A stretch of 64,000 bases of DNA from Isoetes taiwanensis (taxonomy: Eukaryota; Streptophyta; Lycopodiopsida; Isoetales; Isoetaceae). Below, in pieces: positions 1 through 11,639 of this stretch; position 1 is the stretch's first letter; every line of letters starts with the position of its first letter. The notes beneath the pieces are model-generated. The model did not search any database. It saw only the letters and a program-made list of their open reading frames with translations, and had not been told where the DNA came from. The DNA lies in assembly GCA_021234155.1 (NCBI GenBank), contig JAJEKV010000018.1:17861213-17925212 (forward strand), read 5' to 3'. The translations under genes and the position numbers were made by a program.

Positions 1-210
1 CAAAAAAAAAGGGCTTTTGTTGTGAGCCATTGGTTGTTGACCATTGGAAAAAAAAAAGGCTAAAATCAATGGCTTTAAATGGTGCACTCTAGATGTAAGC
101 GATTAGTACATCCATTTGAATACATCAACGAAATCATAGGAAAACCTTAGTGAAAAAGCGCACAAAAACACAAAGAAAACCCCACGTTATTATGCTACAT
201 ATTGAACAAT
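1..210 (+). repeat. Dispersed repeat R1
   Basis: The same sequence occurs again at about 29633-29800 (same strand) and 34345-34625 (opposite strand). Shared landmarks are the 'gtgcactctaga' core, an 'aaaaccttag' motif and a 'ttattatgctaca'-like end. The first 80 bases also contain A-runs. No coding capacity is visible, and the repeat is cut by the window edge. Confidence 0.75.
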
Positions 211-1115
211 GCGGATAAGCTCCCGGTATGCCATCTTGATAGTGCCACGCATATCGAAGCGAAGATTTGCTTAAACAAATTTGGATTGAAGATTTAAAAA
301 GAATATAAGATTAATCGGCAGAAACACTTGCAAAGGCAGAAAGCAAAGCAAAGAAAGAACATCACTGTAACAACTATGATAACCCATTTCACAATATTTT
401 TCTCATTGTGGCTCGCCATTGCCACAAAATAAGAGCTAAAAATGTAAATAGGATGCTACAACACAAATAGATGGTACGCCACCCACTGCAACACTAAATA
501 AATGGTGCCACTCCCACCGCAATATTACAGAATATAGGGACGAATATGGAAAACCAACCTATACAGAATATATGAGAGAAGATAAAAAACTGACCTGTAT
601 TGAACAATGCAGATAAGCTCTCCGTATGCCACCTTGATAGTGCCCTGCATGTCAAATGAAGATTTGCTTAAACAAAGCTGGATTGAAGATTTAAAAAGAA
701 TATAAGATTAATCAGTAGAAACACTTGCAAAGGCAGCAAGCAAAGCAAACAAGGAACATCACTGTAACAACTATGATAACCCATTTCCCAATATTTTTCT
801 CAGTGTGGCTCGACTGACGCAATACCCTTCGATTTGCATGTTCCATCCTTATAAAACTCATCTCATTTGCAGCAGAAAAAGCATTCAATTCAACCTCATT
901 TGCGTGAGAAAAAAGCATTCAATTCGTGAGGCCCGATGCGATGACGAGCGGGACATGGTATCTCTTAAATGTAGCTCTCGGTGCAAGAACAATCTTTCAG
1001 ACATTCCAAAATGCATTTTTCCTCTGTCGATTGGCGGGCAAGGCTCCGCAATTTATCCTGTGGGAAAAAATTCACACCTAGAAATGTTTCAACGGAGGAA
1101 GAGCTCTGGCAAGAA
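202..1115 (+). repeat. Dispersed repeat R2 with internal duplication
   Basis: A block of about 214 bases starting at 202 (ttgaacaatgcggataagctc-like) is repeated at 600-812, an offset of about 398 bases. The same double structure reappears in reverse complement near the right end (about 63050-63730), including the stretch around 990-1100 (cattccaaaatgcattttt). This forms the outermost matching block of the inverted duplication. The translated pieces match nothing I recognise. Confidence 0.75.
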
Positions 1116-1141
1116 GAGGCCACCAGAGAAGGAGAAGTGAA

Positions 1142-1600
1142 AGAATAGAATAGAATAGAATAGAATAGAATAGAATAGGTTTTTAGCGTCCACGGAGACC
1201 AACTGGCCTATGGGACCCAAACAAAAAGAGAGAAAAAGCGACATCGGCTTGGATTAAAAACCCCCCGAAGGGTTTTCGAGGGAAAAACCTTAGCAGTAAT
1301 AAGCATGCTGGCAGACTGTACAATTGCATAGGGCAGTTCAAGACCGTCCCGTAGGACACAAACGAGGTATGACCCCTGGAGGTATGACCCCTGGAGGCAT
1401 CCATAACCTCCTGGAGGTATGACCCCAACAAACCCACAGACGCCGTAGTCAATAACTGATGCAATGGCTGGCCAGGCACTAGTAGTCGAACATACCTCTC
1501 TCGGATATGGGCAAATGCCGGGCAGATCTAAGCAACTCCAATCCAAACTAAAGGTCTTCTGTAAAAGTACAAACATTTAAAACTCATGATAAAATAAAAC
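1142..1600 (-). mobile_element. LINE 3' end with (GAATA)n microsatellite tail
   Basis: Read on the minus strand, the segment has the 3' UTR hallmark shared with the copies at 49343, 51715-51859 and 53274: 'cctcgaaaaccctt', a run of G/T, 'gggtcccata', then 'ggtctccgtggacg' and a short A-run. It ends in a pentanucleotide array (1143-1178) instead of poly(A). The 5' side is truncated somewhere before 1600. Three 'ggaggtatgacccct'-like units sit at 1368-1425. The coding part is too decayed to read. Confidence 0.7.
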
Positions 1601-2274
1601 CATGTGACGAATCTTACCCTGGAAGACTGGCTCCAGAAGCAACTCCAAATGCTTTGAATCCTGAAATAAACATTTCTTCATCAGTTTTGAGAAGATCCGA
1701 CCAAGCAAGCCTATCAATGATATGCTCTACTCACATTTCCAAGATTTAACCGAGCCTCGGTGCCAAAATGAGAACCGAGACAGAGAAGAATCAAGAATCG
1801 TGGGTCTAGGAAATTTCCTAGAGCAGCAAGCTGGCACCTCTAAGCACTCTTCAAGCTACACAAAAGAAAAAGAATAGTTAGTTTTTTGCACAATCACAGC
1901 AAGCTTGAATCGTCCTTTGTGCTTTACCTGCTTCTGATCTGGCTTACAGCAATGATCCGGCCTACTGCAATGAGACGGTAATGAGATGGGCAAATGAGAC
2001 GGCAGATTTGTTGAGGCGCAATAAGCTAAACCCAAATTTTGTAGACAGACTATCATCCTTCCTTCACTCTAGATTTCCTATTCAATGCTGGCAGCCAATT
2101 CGAATTCCCTACCCATTTAATTTCCTCAACTGGGATGCCCCAGAGGGAAGATTTAATATCGTCAACTGGGATCCGCCGGGAAATTTTGGATGCAGGAGGG
2201 AGGCAAGGCGATGGGAACGCCCGCATCTTGGCGTTATCTGGCGGCACAAAACCAACACACTCCAAAAATAAGAA
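1601..2274. other. Unassigned intergenic sequence
   Basis: I see no conserved ORF, RNA gene or terminal-repeat structure here. Short open frames exist on both strands but none resembles a known protein. Two 'gtcaactgggat'-like half repeats occur near 2126 and 2161. Confidence 0.4.
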
Positions 2275-2709
2275 ATAAGATATATTTTGTTACACAATTT
2301 AACTAATCATTTGTCACCTATTGGCCAAACACTAAGAGGAGCATCTTTATTTATTGAGTTACTGCAGTGGTAATGGAATGAGACTTATAGGTTGTGAAAT
2401 GCCTCTACATGTATATGTATTCTCTTCCTAATAGTTCATTTGTAGGACCAAGATATGAACTGTGAAAGGACTATGGAATGTTTAAAAGATACCATCATCG
2501 GAGTATCAAACTAACAAGACGAAAATTTTCATGTTATTTTGGGCCCTAAAATGGATCATGCATGCAATTGTAAATTGAGGGCCCCAAAAAGTGGCAAAAT
2601 TAAGGTTTTTCTAGGGAATCTTTTTTGTGGTGCAAAAGTGCATTTGCTAGGTCACATCGTTGGCTATTAAAAAAAATGGCAAGGCAACCTTGCATCAAAT
2701 TAAATATTA
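2275..2709 (+). repeat. Repeat Q, downstream flank of a peroxidase copy
   Basis: Nearly identical to 20752-21185, which is the 3' flank of the peroxidase gene at 21247-22488, and found in reverse at about 58162-58480. Landmarks are 'ttgttacacaatttaactaatc', 'catcatcgg', 'ttttgggccctaaaatgg' and 'gcaaccttgcatcaaatt'. The Helitron at 2710-4407 interrupts it, and the repeat resumes at 4408. Confidence 0.85.
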
Positions 2710-4407
2710 CTAGTAATGGTGCCCAGCGTTGCTGGGCATAAGTTGGGAATCTGTGTGGACGAAAACCTATTCAGCTCAGATTCTTTTTCAAAATCTAATA
2801 TAATTTTTCCCTTTTCCCCCTCTCTTTTCCTTTTTACTTTTCTTTTTCCCATAGACTTTGCAACCTTTTCTTATTTTCCCTTACCCTTTTTCTCCTTTTC
2901 TCACCTTTACTTCTTACCCTTCTCACGGTGCTCTTTTTCCTTTCCCTTTCCCCCTCGCCTATTCTATTCCTTTTTCTATTTCCTTTTATCTTTTTCCTTT
3001 TCCTTTTCTCCGTCCTTTCCTTTTTCCTCTTACCTTTCTTTTATTCCTTTTCCCTTTTCCCTTTCATCGTTTTTCCTTTTCCCTTCCCCTTTTCCTTTTC
3101 CCTTTTCCCTTTTCCCTTTTCCCTTTCATCGTTTTTCCTTTTCCCTTCCCCTCTTCCTTTTCCTTTTCCCTTTCATCGTTTTTCCTTTTCCCTTACCCTT
3201 TTCCTTTTCCCTTTTTCCCTTTCATCGTTTTTCCTTTTCCCTTCCCCTTTTCCGTTTCCCTTTTCCCTTTTCTCTTTCATCGTTTTTTCTTTTCCCTTCC
3301 CCTTTTCCTTTTCCTTTTCCCTTTTCCCTTTTCCTTTCATCATTTTTTCCTTTTCCCTTCCCTTTTCCTTTTCCCTTTTCCTTTTCCCCTTTTCCCTTTT
3401 CCCTTTCATCTTTTTTTCTTTTCCCTTCCCCTTTTCCTTTTCCCTTTTCCCTTTCCCTTTTCCCTTTTTCCTTTCATCTTTTTTCCTTTTCCCTTCCCTT
3501 TTTCTTTTCCCTTTTCCCTTTCATCGTTTTTCCCCTTTTCCTTTTTTTCCCTTTTTCCTTTCATTTTTTTTTTCTTTTCCCTTTTCCTTTCATCGTTTTC
3601 CCTTTTCCTTTTTCCCTTTTCCCTTTCATTGTTTTTCCTTTTCCTTTCCCTTTCCCTTTTCCTTTTCCCCTTTCCCTTTTCCCTTTCATCGTTTTTCCTT
3701 TTCCCTTCCCCTTTCCCTTTTCCTTTTCCCTTTTCCCTTTTCCTTTGCCTTTTTCCTTTTATCGTTTTTCCTTTTCCCTTCCCCTTTTCCGGTTTCCCTT
3801 TTCCCTTTTCCCTTTCATCGTTTTTCCTTTTCCCTTCCCCTTTCCGTTTCCTTTTCCCTTTTTCTCTTTCATCGCTTTTTCCTTTTCCCTTCCCTTTTCC
3901 TTTTTCCTTTTTTCCTTTCATCATTTTTCCTTTTCCCTTCCCCTTTTCCCTTCCCCTTTTCCCTTTCATCGTTTTTTCCTTTTCCTTCCCTTTTCCTTTT
4001 CTCTTTTCCCTTTCATCTTTTTTCCTTTTCCCTTCCCCTTTTCCTTTTCCCTTTTCCCTTTCATCTTTTTCCCTTTTCCCTTCCCCTTTCCTTTTGTTTT
4101 TTCGCTTTCATCGTTTTCCCTTTTTCTTTTTCCCTTTTCCCTTTCATCGTTTTTCCTTTTCCCTTTCCTTTTCCTTTTCCCCTTTTCCCTTTTCCCTTTC
4201 ATCATTTTTTCCTTTTCCCTTCCCCTTTTCCTTTTCCCTTTTCCCTTTTCCTTTTCCTTTTCCCTTTCATATTGAAGCCATAGTCAAGATGAAATTTTAG
4301 TTGAAGACACGCACACATCATCTCCACCATTGGTCAATCAAATCCTCGACCGTCCGATTTAGGGGACCGTTCACAACGGACAAACGGTATAATTTTATAA
4401 TATAAGA
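2710..4407 (-). mobile_element. Helitron (non-autonomous), polypurine-minisatellite type, copy D
   Basis: On the minus strand the element starts TCTTATATTATAAAATTATA (4407 downwards) and ends with hairpin GCCCAGC-AAC-GCTGGGC, then ACCATTACTAG (2710). It therefore has the Helitron hallmarks: 5' TC, 3' hairpin a few bases before CTRR, and insertion between A and T without target duplication. The empty site is preserved twice in the window (junctions 21185/21186 and 58161/58162): joining the flanks 'taaatatta' and 'tagtatctatat' recreates those sequences exactly. It is 1698 bp, carries no Rep/helicase gene, and about 86% of it is a purine/pyrimidine minisatellite. Copy C (43916-45605) is the same element. 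Confidence 0.93.
2805..4269 (+). repeat. Polypyrimidine minisatellite inside Helitron D
   Basis: About 1.46 kb made almost wholly of CCTTTTCCC-type pyrimidine runs, punctuated every 30-70 bases (often about 50) by 'tttcatcgttttt' or close variants. Roughly 25 such punctuation units can be counted. The pyrimidine strand has almost no A outside the 'catc' motif, so stop codons are absent in all three forward frames. The resulting 450-520-residue Phe/Ser/Pro/Leu reading frames are composition artefacts, not genes. Confidence 0.95.
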
Positions 4408-4559
4408 TAGTATCTATATACACTTTGCTATTTGCTAATGAATGACCATTAGTTTATAAATGAAGATGTTAAAGCTATTGATGCCAGCGTGGCAATTCTT
4501 GCGAATTTGGCCGTCTTGGCCGGTCTTCACCTCGATCTCGATCATCTTTAGCATGGCAT
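4408..4559 (-). pseudogene. Class III peroxidase, C-terminal fragment
   Basis: After the Helitron, repeat Q continues and then runs into about 90 bases (4470-4559) that match the last codons of the peroxidase exon 4 at 21247-21338: the 'cttgcgaatttggccgtctt' and 'atcatctttagcatggcat' blocks. Homology stops abruptly at 4559, where short 'agtgtataacat' repeats and then LINE sequence begin. It is a third, truncated peroxidase copy in the same orientation as the one at 21.2-22.5 kb. It cannot be functional. Confidence 0.85.
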
Positions 4560-4649
4560 AGTGTATAACATAGTGTATAACATCTTAGCCATAGTGTATA
4601 ACATTCACAAATTCTGAGCATAATAAAATTAGCCACAAATTACTCATTA
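4560..4649. repeat. Short tandem 'agtgtataacat' repeats at a LINE junction
   Basis: Three to four copies of 'agtgtataacat' lie at 4558-4612. They resemble the 'gtgtataaaatcattgc' sequence that opens the RT segment at 4656. They probably arose at the 5' junction of the truncated LINE by slippage or microhomology. 'aaattagccacaaa' at about 4627-4640 resembles 'aaattagcctcaaaa' just after the LINE 3' end (about 6917), a possible target-site duplication. Confidence 0.45.
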
Positions 4650-6916
4650 TGCGTAGTGTATAAAATCATTGCTAAGGCTTTGGCTGAGAGGCTTAAGCCA
4701 GTACTAGTTCACACCATTAGTGCAGAGCAGTCTGGTTTTATACCTCAGCGGAATATTCTTCATAATGTGGCTGCTACTTTTGAGGGAGTGCATTGGGCTC
4801 GTAGGATGAGGCAGCCCCTTGTTTTTCTTAAAATTTGGATTTTGCCAAGGCTTATGACAGTGTCGGTGTGAGTTCTTGGCAGATATGATCTGAGCCTTTG
4901 GGTGCGGGCCTAGTTTGTGGAAACGGTTATGAAGCTGCACGTGTCTGCTAGGGCGATAGTGTGGTGTCAGGGTGAGACCTCTTCAATCTTCTCTGTGGGC
5001 CGAGGCATTAGGCAGGGATGTCCGTTGGCCCCTTCACATTCACTATAGTGGCGAAGCTCTCGCGGCTTTTTTGGTGGCAATTCTTGCGACAATTTGGTGC
5101 AAGGTCTCCGCATGGATGATGGGTCGCGCCAGCGAGGTTTCGCGGTCGATTTCGCGGATGATACATTCCTCTTTCTTCATGCAAATGAGTCCAATCTCGA
5201 GCTGACCAAGAATATTTTGGATGCCTTTTCTTTAACCGGGATGCTTGCTTAAGCGGTCGGAAGTGCTCGGCCATGTGGGCATGTGGGTACTTGGAGGAAC
5301 CTCCTCCCTGGCGTGGTTGAGTCGGTTTTCACGGGCTCTAACACCGCCACCACGGTGCCAAAGCGCTAGGCATACCATTTGGCTTGGACATTAATGCTAG
5401 GGCAATTTGAAGGAGACATTACGAGAATCTTAAGCGACATTTGAATTGGTGGAGGGAAGTAAAACTCACCATGGTGGTAGGATTTCGATAGCCAAGTCGG
5501 TGCTCTGTAGCACTCATGTTCTGTGACCTCTGCATACTTGGCCCGAGTAAAGTGTGGTTAAGGAGTTGGATGACACCATTACGCAATTTTGTTTTGGGAG
5601 GGAATGAGGAGGGGGCTACAGTGAAGGTGCATGGTGGAAGTGTGTGCGTCCCATGACCGGTGAGGGGCTTGGGTATGCTTGATGTGTCATTGCACCACGA
5701 AGGTTCCGTGTCGAATTCATCGGCGGTTGTTGCGGGAGCAACAATCCCGTGTTTGGCTCTGTTAGCCGCGGTCTCTTCGTCACTCTATTGTGTTTAGGAA
5801 GCCCGGCTATTAAAGGCCGGTTATTTCGTGGGCTCTATTTGAGGATTTTGCGGCCATTCCCTCATGCTTAAGCCTTTTCTTAAAGGGCTTTCAAGGCACG
5901 GAAGGTGGTCAAGGTTCTCTTTTCATTGGATCCTAGCAGGTGTATGGTAGCCTCATCGCCCTTTCTCTGGGTACCCTTGGACTCTGCATCTCCCTTGGCC
6001 TCTTCCCTACACCCAGGTACTCAGTGCCGATGGATTGCTGCAGGGGTAACATCCATCCGTGACTAGTATTGGGAGGGCCATCTGGCGCCGTGGGAGTTTT
6101 TTAGGGAGAGATTTGGCCTTCGGCGGTGGGACATACAAACTTGGGCTAGAATTGCCAATGCTATTCCATTGCAGTTGTCTTCTCAAGTCAATCGCGTTTG
6201 GAAGTCGCATAGTGGACTTGATGCATCTCGGTTTGTAGCATCGACTTATGGGCTCCTGGCGCTTCAGGACCGCGTTTGCCCGGCCGGATAAGTGGCCGCT
6301 TAAGCTTCGGGGAGTAAGTGGCCCGCCATGTGGAAGTGGGCGTGGAATACATTGCCTCCTCCTAAAATCAGAGTACCCTTTTGTGGCGGATCTTGCACCA
6401 TAGCCTCGGGGTGAATGTTGAGTCCACGGGTTCAAGCCTCTGCAGCGAAACATGCCCTTTATGTGGGAGGCGGCGTGAGACCATTGAGCACTTGCTTTGT
6501 GCTATGCACCGGAGGTAAAGGCGGCTTGGCCCGGGTGAGAGCTCTCTTTGGGACTTCACTATGCAAAATCGGAAGATTCTCTTGGGAGTCCTTCCTAGTA
6601 GGTGGGCGTGGGCGGCGGCGTTTCATTTATGCGAGCTTGGCTTTTGTGGCTGATTTGGAAAAGACGGAGAGCGAAGGTCTTTCAGAATGCGGTGCTTAGC
6701 CCTTTTCGGTTGGTTCCAATCTTGAGGCATAAGTTGTGGCAGGCTTACCAAGTCTCCAGCTTGTCTGGCACAGTTAAGCGAGAAATTTGGTCGACATTCC
6801 TACAGATTGTGGATCATGATGGGCGCTTCATTTCTTAGCACCACACTTATCATTGTACTTGATCGCATTCTAGTGGTTTAATATATTCTTATATTCTTCA
6901 AAAAAAAAGAAAAAAG
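4650..6916 (+). mobile_element. L1-type LINE, 5'-truncated and degenerate
   Basis: The element opens inside the reverse transcriptase: 4656-4871 encodes YKIIAKALAERLKPVL followed by a QSGFIPQRNI-like motif, typical of the finger/palm of plant L1 RTs. The frame is broken repeatedly after that. Near the 3' end (about 6420-6520) another frame reads CPLCGRRRETIEHLLC, the zf-RVT zinc-binding domain that ends plant L1 ORF2 proteins. An A-rich tail (about 6899-6917) closes the element. No endonuclease or ORF1 is present. It is a dead copy of the same family as the minus-strand LINE at 7363-13150. Confidence 0.85.
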
Positions 6917-7362
6917 AAATTAGCCTCAAAACATTCACGATTTATGGAGTAACTTTTGTGAACCATTATACTATGTACAAAATTCTCTTATAAACCACAA
7001 TTAGTTCTAAAAACCATTATAGAATTGATACCACCATTCATAACCATATGACAAACTATTATTAGTTTTACCAAACCACTATGGCATGTGTTTTCTCCTG
7101 TCAAATAAATTCATGAATAAAAACCCACATATATCATGGTTTCTAGATGATGTGATACTAGTTAAATATATTAGTTCATTTTGGGGGCCTTGTGCATGAG
7201 GACCTCTGCGAGGTGTCGCTAGCTAGACATAGAACTTGAAGGCGGGCCGATGTCGTTGATATGAATCCGTGCGCTTCTATCTTAATCCCGCCGATGTTGT
7301 AATCCATCTTTTATGGAATCGAGAGCATGGTTTCTTCATGATCGAAAGGATCGGGGGGCGTC
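6917..7362. other. Unassigned sequence between two LINEs
   Basis: AT-rich to about 7190, then a more GC-rich stretch (7190-7362) that may be a LINE 3' UTR remnant. No reading frame or RNA gene is recognisable. Confidence 0.35.
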
Positions 7363-9299
7363 GTTTTTTTTTTGAAGAAGCTGTGTCATCAATATATTAA
7401 AAGAATGGTAATGTTACAAAGCAAGTGAGGAGGAAGGGAAGCGCCCCAAAGAGGCAGTGATACCTCGACACTCCATAACAAACTCACGGAAAAGCGCAAC
7501 TCTACTGGCTTTGTACAAACAGACCATCACCATCTACAACACCCAAGAAGTCCAGCCAAATGGCAAACTTCCGCTCTACTAATCCGGGAACACGAGAAAG
7601 CTTTGAAATAGCTTGTACACGAGTCGAGGAATCGGAGAGAGCTGCGGTAGCTGAATCCACGAAAGATCCCAAGCCATTGCTGCTTCCAAATCAGCCACAC
7701 CAACCAAACCACGCCACCCGGATGCAAAGGCGTCTTTGCCGCAAAATGACCAAGCACCGGGATACACATGAAGCGACAAGCTGGTTTGGTTAGTCAATCT
7801 CACACGAAGCGAGCCCTAACCCAATCCCATGCGACACGCAAGTGAGGGCATAAAACCGGCACAATGCTCCACGGTCTCACGATGAAGGCCACAACAAAGG
7901 GCGAGAGGGCTCACACCGCCTAAGCCCGACTCACAAGGGCATTCACCACGATCTGGCCGGTGCACCACTTGCCCGCGAAGCACCCTAACCGATTGGGGGA
8001 AGTGAGCTCCATGTCCACGCCCAAACCGCGCCATCGAGAACTGGAAGGCTGCGAGAGACCACTTGCACGAAGGCAAAGTGTGTCATGAATAACCGGCACC
8101 GGTAAGAAGACCGCACAAAGCAAGAAGACACAACATCGGATGAACCTTCCAAACACCGCACCACCACATCATCACGAGGGACTATAGGTATGTGTAGCGG
8201 AATACTCCCCGCAGCGCTCCCGGATAGCGGTCACTTTGCCCCTCAAAAGCGAGCTCGAGAAAGAACTCCCATGAAGCTAGCTGACCACCCCAATACCAAT
8301 CCTCCAAGGTGAGCACGGCTGCTTGCCTCCAACGGGCTAGCGTCAGAGCATGCATGTGGCGACCAAGGGCAAGTCTTGCAGGGGGTAGAGGAACCCACAA
8401 GAAAGGAGAAGAGTGGTGATAAAGCGGAGGCATAATCTAGCTGGAAGAGCTCGCGACATGATCCCAAGCCCGCAACACCCCGTGAGAAAGGGGATGCATG
8501 TGGGAAAGGCGGGAGACCATACAGCGGTGCCGGGGCAACTCCACATGCACAGACGGCTTCCCAAATGCCACACAATGGCGAAGAGGCGCAACAACGGTGC
8601 CGCACCAGGAGAAGATGCTCCATCTGCGAGAATGCTCCAAACAAACTTGGAGACCAACACCTTAATATGCGCCAAATCCAGAATGGCCAAGCCCCCATCC
8701 TCCGGAGACACTTCCACCAAGCCACTTTAACAACCGCCCCTTCATCATCCCGCCCCACACAAAATTTGAACAATCTTATCCAAAGCACGTATCTTACCCT
8801 CGGGGAGCTAGCATCGCGGATCTTTGTATACATGAGTGCTACAAAGAAATCGACTTGGCAATAGTGATCCTACACCGCCATGGACAACTTGCTACCCTTC
8901 CACCAATTGAGGTGTTTACGCAGCCCCCCGCAAAATCTCATCCCACACCCTCCCCATGGAAACATCCCTCCAAAGGGAATACCCAGCGACTTAGTACACA
9001 CATTACACAGGAAGCACCTTCCAAGGGAATAGAGCCAAACACGGGAGGCTGGTCATTTGGGCCCATAATGCGAGACACTTACCCCAATTCGGAAGAATGC
9101 ACGAGGCTAAGGAGAAAGTATCAATAAACCCTTCACATTTAGCAAATTCCTCTCCTCGCCACCAAGAAGAGGAAAGTGTCATCGGCAAAGCTGGTTAATA
9201 ATCTCTTTGGCTACCATCCTACATCCGAAGCCCATCCACCACTCCTCCTCCTTTGCGGGTAAAAACAAGCGAGGCGATTGCCTCCGCCACAATCGTAAA

Positions 9300-9889
9300 C
9301 AAAAGCGCGCCAAAGGGCACCTCGGCGCACCCCTACGCCTAAGGAGAAAAGGGGCGGAGGGTTCACCCCGCACACCACCGTAGCGTCTTTGACCTATGCA
9401 GCTTCATGGCTGTCTCACGTAAAGCGTGGACCACAACCCAACGCTAACATCATGGCAGACAAGAACTCCCAACGGACACCATCGTAAGCTTTGGCAAAGT
9501 CAAGCTTAAGATAGGCAATGCCTTGACCTGTTCTTCTGGCCCAATAAAGGCCCTCATAAGGCTGCGGCAACATTAGTCAAAATATTCCTCCGGGGAACAA
9601 ACCCGGACTGCACCTTACTAATGGAAGAAGTCAACACCGGCTTCAACTTCTCTGCCAGGGCTTTCGCAATAATCTTGTACACAGAGGACAACAAGGAGAT
9701 AGGCCTCCAATCATTAATGGTAGAAGGCTGCTTAACCTTAGGAATCAAGGAAATGCATGCGGTATTCAAGATCCTATCCATTTGAGAAGACTGCGGCAAC
9801 TCAAGATACACACAGTACCGCAGACTCACCCAGCCCACTCCCAATAAGTATGAAAGAACTCCACGGGGATGCCATCCAGCCCAGGACAT
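9300..9889 (-). pseudogene. LINE reverse transcriptase fragment
   Basis: The open stretch 9554-9889 (minus) contains ISLIPKVKQPSTINDWRPIS, then YKIIAKALAEKLKPVL and QSGFVPRRNI, the conserved N-terminal RT blocks of plant L1 ORF2. It is highly similar to the 4656-4871 segment, so both belong to one family. The catalytic YADD-containing region downstream is in broken frames. The protein would copy element RNA at a nicked target, but this copy cannot. Confidence 0.9.
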
Positions 9890-10396
9890 TTATCCTTGGC
9901 CATGCACATACATCTTGCAGCTAAATCCTCTCTAGAGAGCTCTGCTCCAAGCTCTCCATTTGGTGAGGCGGAGAATAGATGGCTTAGCGACCCCCAAAAC
10001 AAGCTCCTGCATCTCGCTCATAGGGAAGAGTGCGATGTCACGAAAAACTCGAGAAATGGGCATGCACATACCTCTGCAAATCAGCGGGATCCTCAAAAGT
10101 CCATCCATCGGGCAAAGCAAGGGGCGTCATAGATCTTTGCATATCGCCCGCTTGCCCTAGTTGCTCTCGAAGAACACCAAGCGAACTTGTGTCCCCCTCC
10201 TTCAACAACCGGATAATGGCGCCTTCACCGCGTGCCTCCCACACTTTAACCTGCTCGAGCAACAATACGCTACAACTTTGCATTCTCCCTAGGCCGCCGA
10301 AAGGTGCAGGCGAATCTTCTCCAACTCGATAGAGCATGCAACTCCTGCGCTCTGCCTTTGCGGCCGCACGCCTACCAAAGACCTTGGCAAAGCGCT

Positions 10397-11164
10397 TCAC
10401 CCAGCCAACGCGGTCACCATACCGGACATACCCTTGAGAGATGAAAAGGTATCAAGCCACAACTCTAACTTTGGTAGAAATCGCATCGGCCTGGCGCCCG
10501 GGTGTTCAAGCGGAACATACGCAGATCCTAGAGGGCGAGAGGCAACCGCACCACGATTTGGACAAAACACGAGGGTAATGATCAGAAATGGAGGTAGATA
10601 GAATGTTACTCGGTAGCAAAGAGGGCACACCATCCGGTGTGCATGGGGAAGCATAACACGGTCATGCCTAGCATGGTATGCCCGGCCCGCACCAATCTGC
10701 CTATTACAATAGGTGAAAGACAAGTCCCCATGGACCTCAACCAAGGCCAAATCACGCAACAAAGCGAGACCACTTTGGTCCCTCTCAAATCCATGCACAA
10801 CACGGGTTCCGGAACCGGGCGATCCTCTACTCGCTCTACCATATTGAAGTCCCCTAACAACAACCAAGCGACACGCAACCCACCAAGGGCTCGCTTAACT
10901 TATTTCTTTAAAGCGTGGCCCATAAAGCACCCGGTGAGAAGGTTGATTAGGGGCATAAACATTAACAATCCCCCACTCTTGCCCTCCCTCCAACCACTTA
11001 ATTATTGCCCACCAAACCAAAACATGCCGGCTGCGAGTGCGTGACACGCACATCCATCCTCCAAGCAATAAGAGTACCCCCACTAGCTGGCCAGAAGAAG
11101 AAGCAATAGAGGCAAAGCGCCTACCAACCATATTCATGAGCCTAGACATATCACCCTGTGACAC
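10397..11164 (-). pseudogene. LINE AP-endonuclease domain remnant
   Basis: Two overlapping frames hold endonuclease landmarks: GIVNVYAPNQPSHR (about 10960) and, farther downstream, WLLLGDFNMVE (about 10850). 'NVYAPN' and 'GDFN' are core motifs of the APE-type endonuclease that nicks target DNA in L1 elements. The two motifs lie in different frames, so at least one frameshift separates them. It lies directly upstream of the RT region, as expected. Confidence 0.85.
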
Positions 11165-11639
11165 TTATGCTCTGAATGCAAACAATATCGGGGCCCGAGC
11201 TGCCGGTGCCAAAGAAACATGGGCCCTCTTACTACTAGAGGACCGCACCCCCTGCACATTCCAACTAAGGATCGACCTATTCATCCAGGAGGAGAAGTGT
11301 CCAGCCCCACATGCCTATCCATCGGGCCATCGGCCACTCCCGCGAGTCATCATCTAGAGCCGGAGGATTAATCACGACAATGTGACCCACGGCCCGCTCT
11401 CTCGTGAGATTCCACTTCCAACACGTGTTGGAAGTCTCCCGAGCACCTCCATAGAGTCATCGCCACACTAGTCACTACCTCCAACGGGCTGCTCCAGCCA
11501 CCTCATGCTCGGCAAGACATACCGCCTCGGGACATCCCCACCCGGGATCACCGGCCCCTCCCGGCCACGTCCTCGGACCTAGCCACAACCAAATCATCTC
11601 GAGCCCTCCCCGAGCCACCACGTCCCCTAGCCCCGCCAT

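Noticed and set aside
2716-4300. Three overlapping open frames of 450-520 residues rich in Phe, Ser, Pro and Leu, and Lys/Glu/Gly/Arg frames on the other strand; the same at 44023-45558
   Set aside because: All three frames are open at once because the pyrimidine strand lacks the bases needed for stops. The frames shift relative to the repeat unit, and they lie inside Helitrons C and D. They are composition artefacts.
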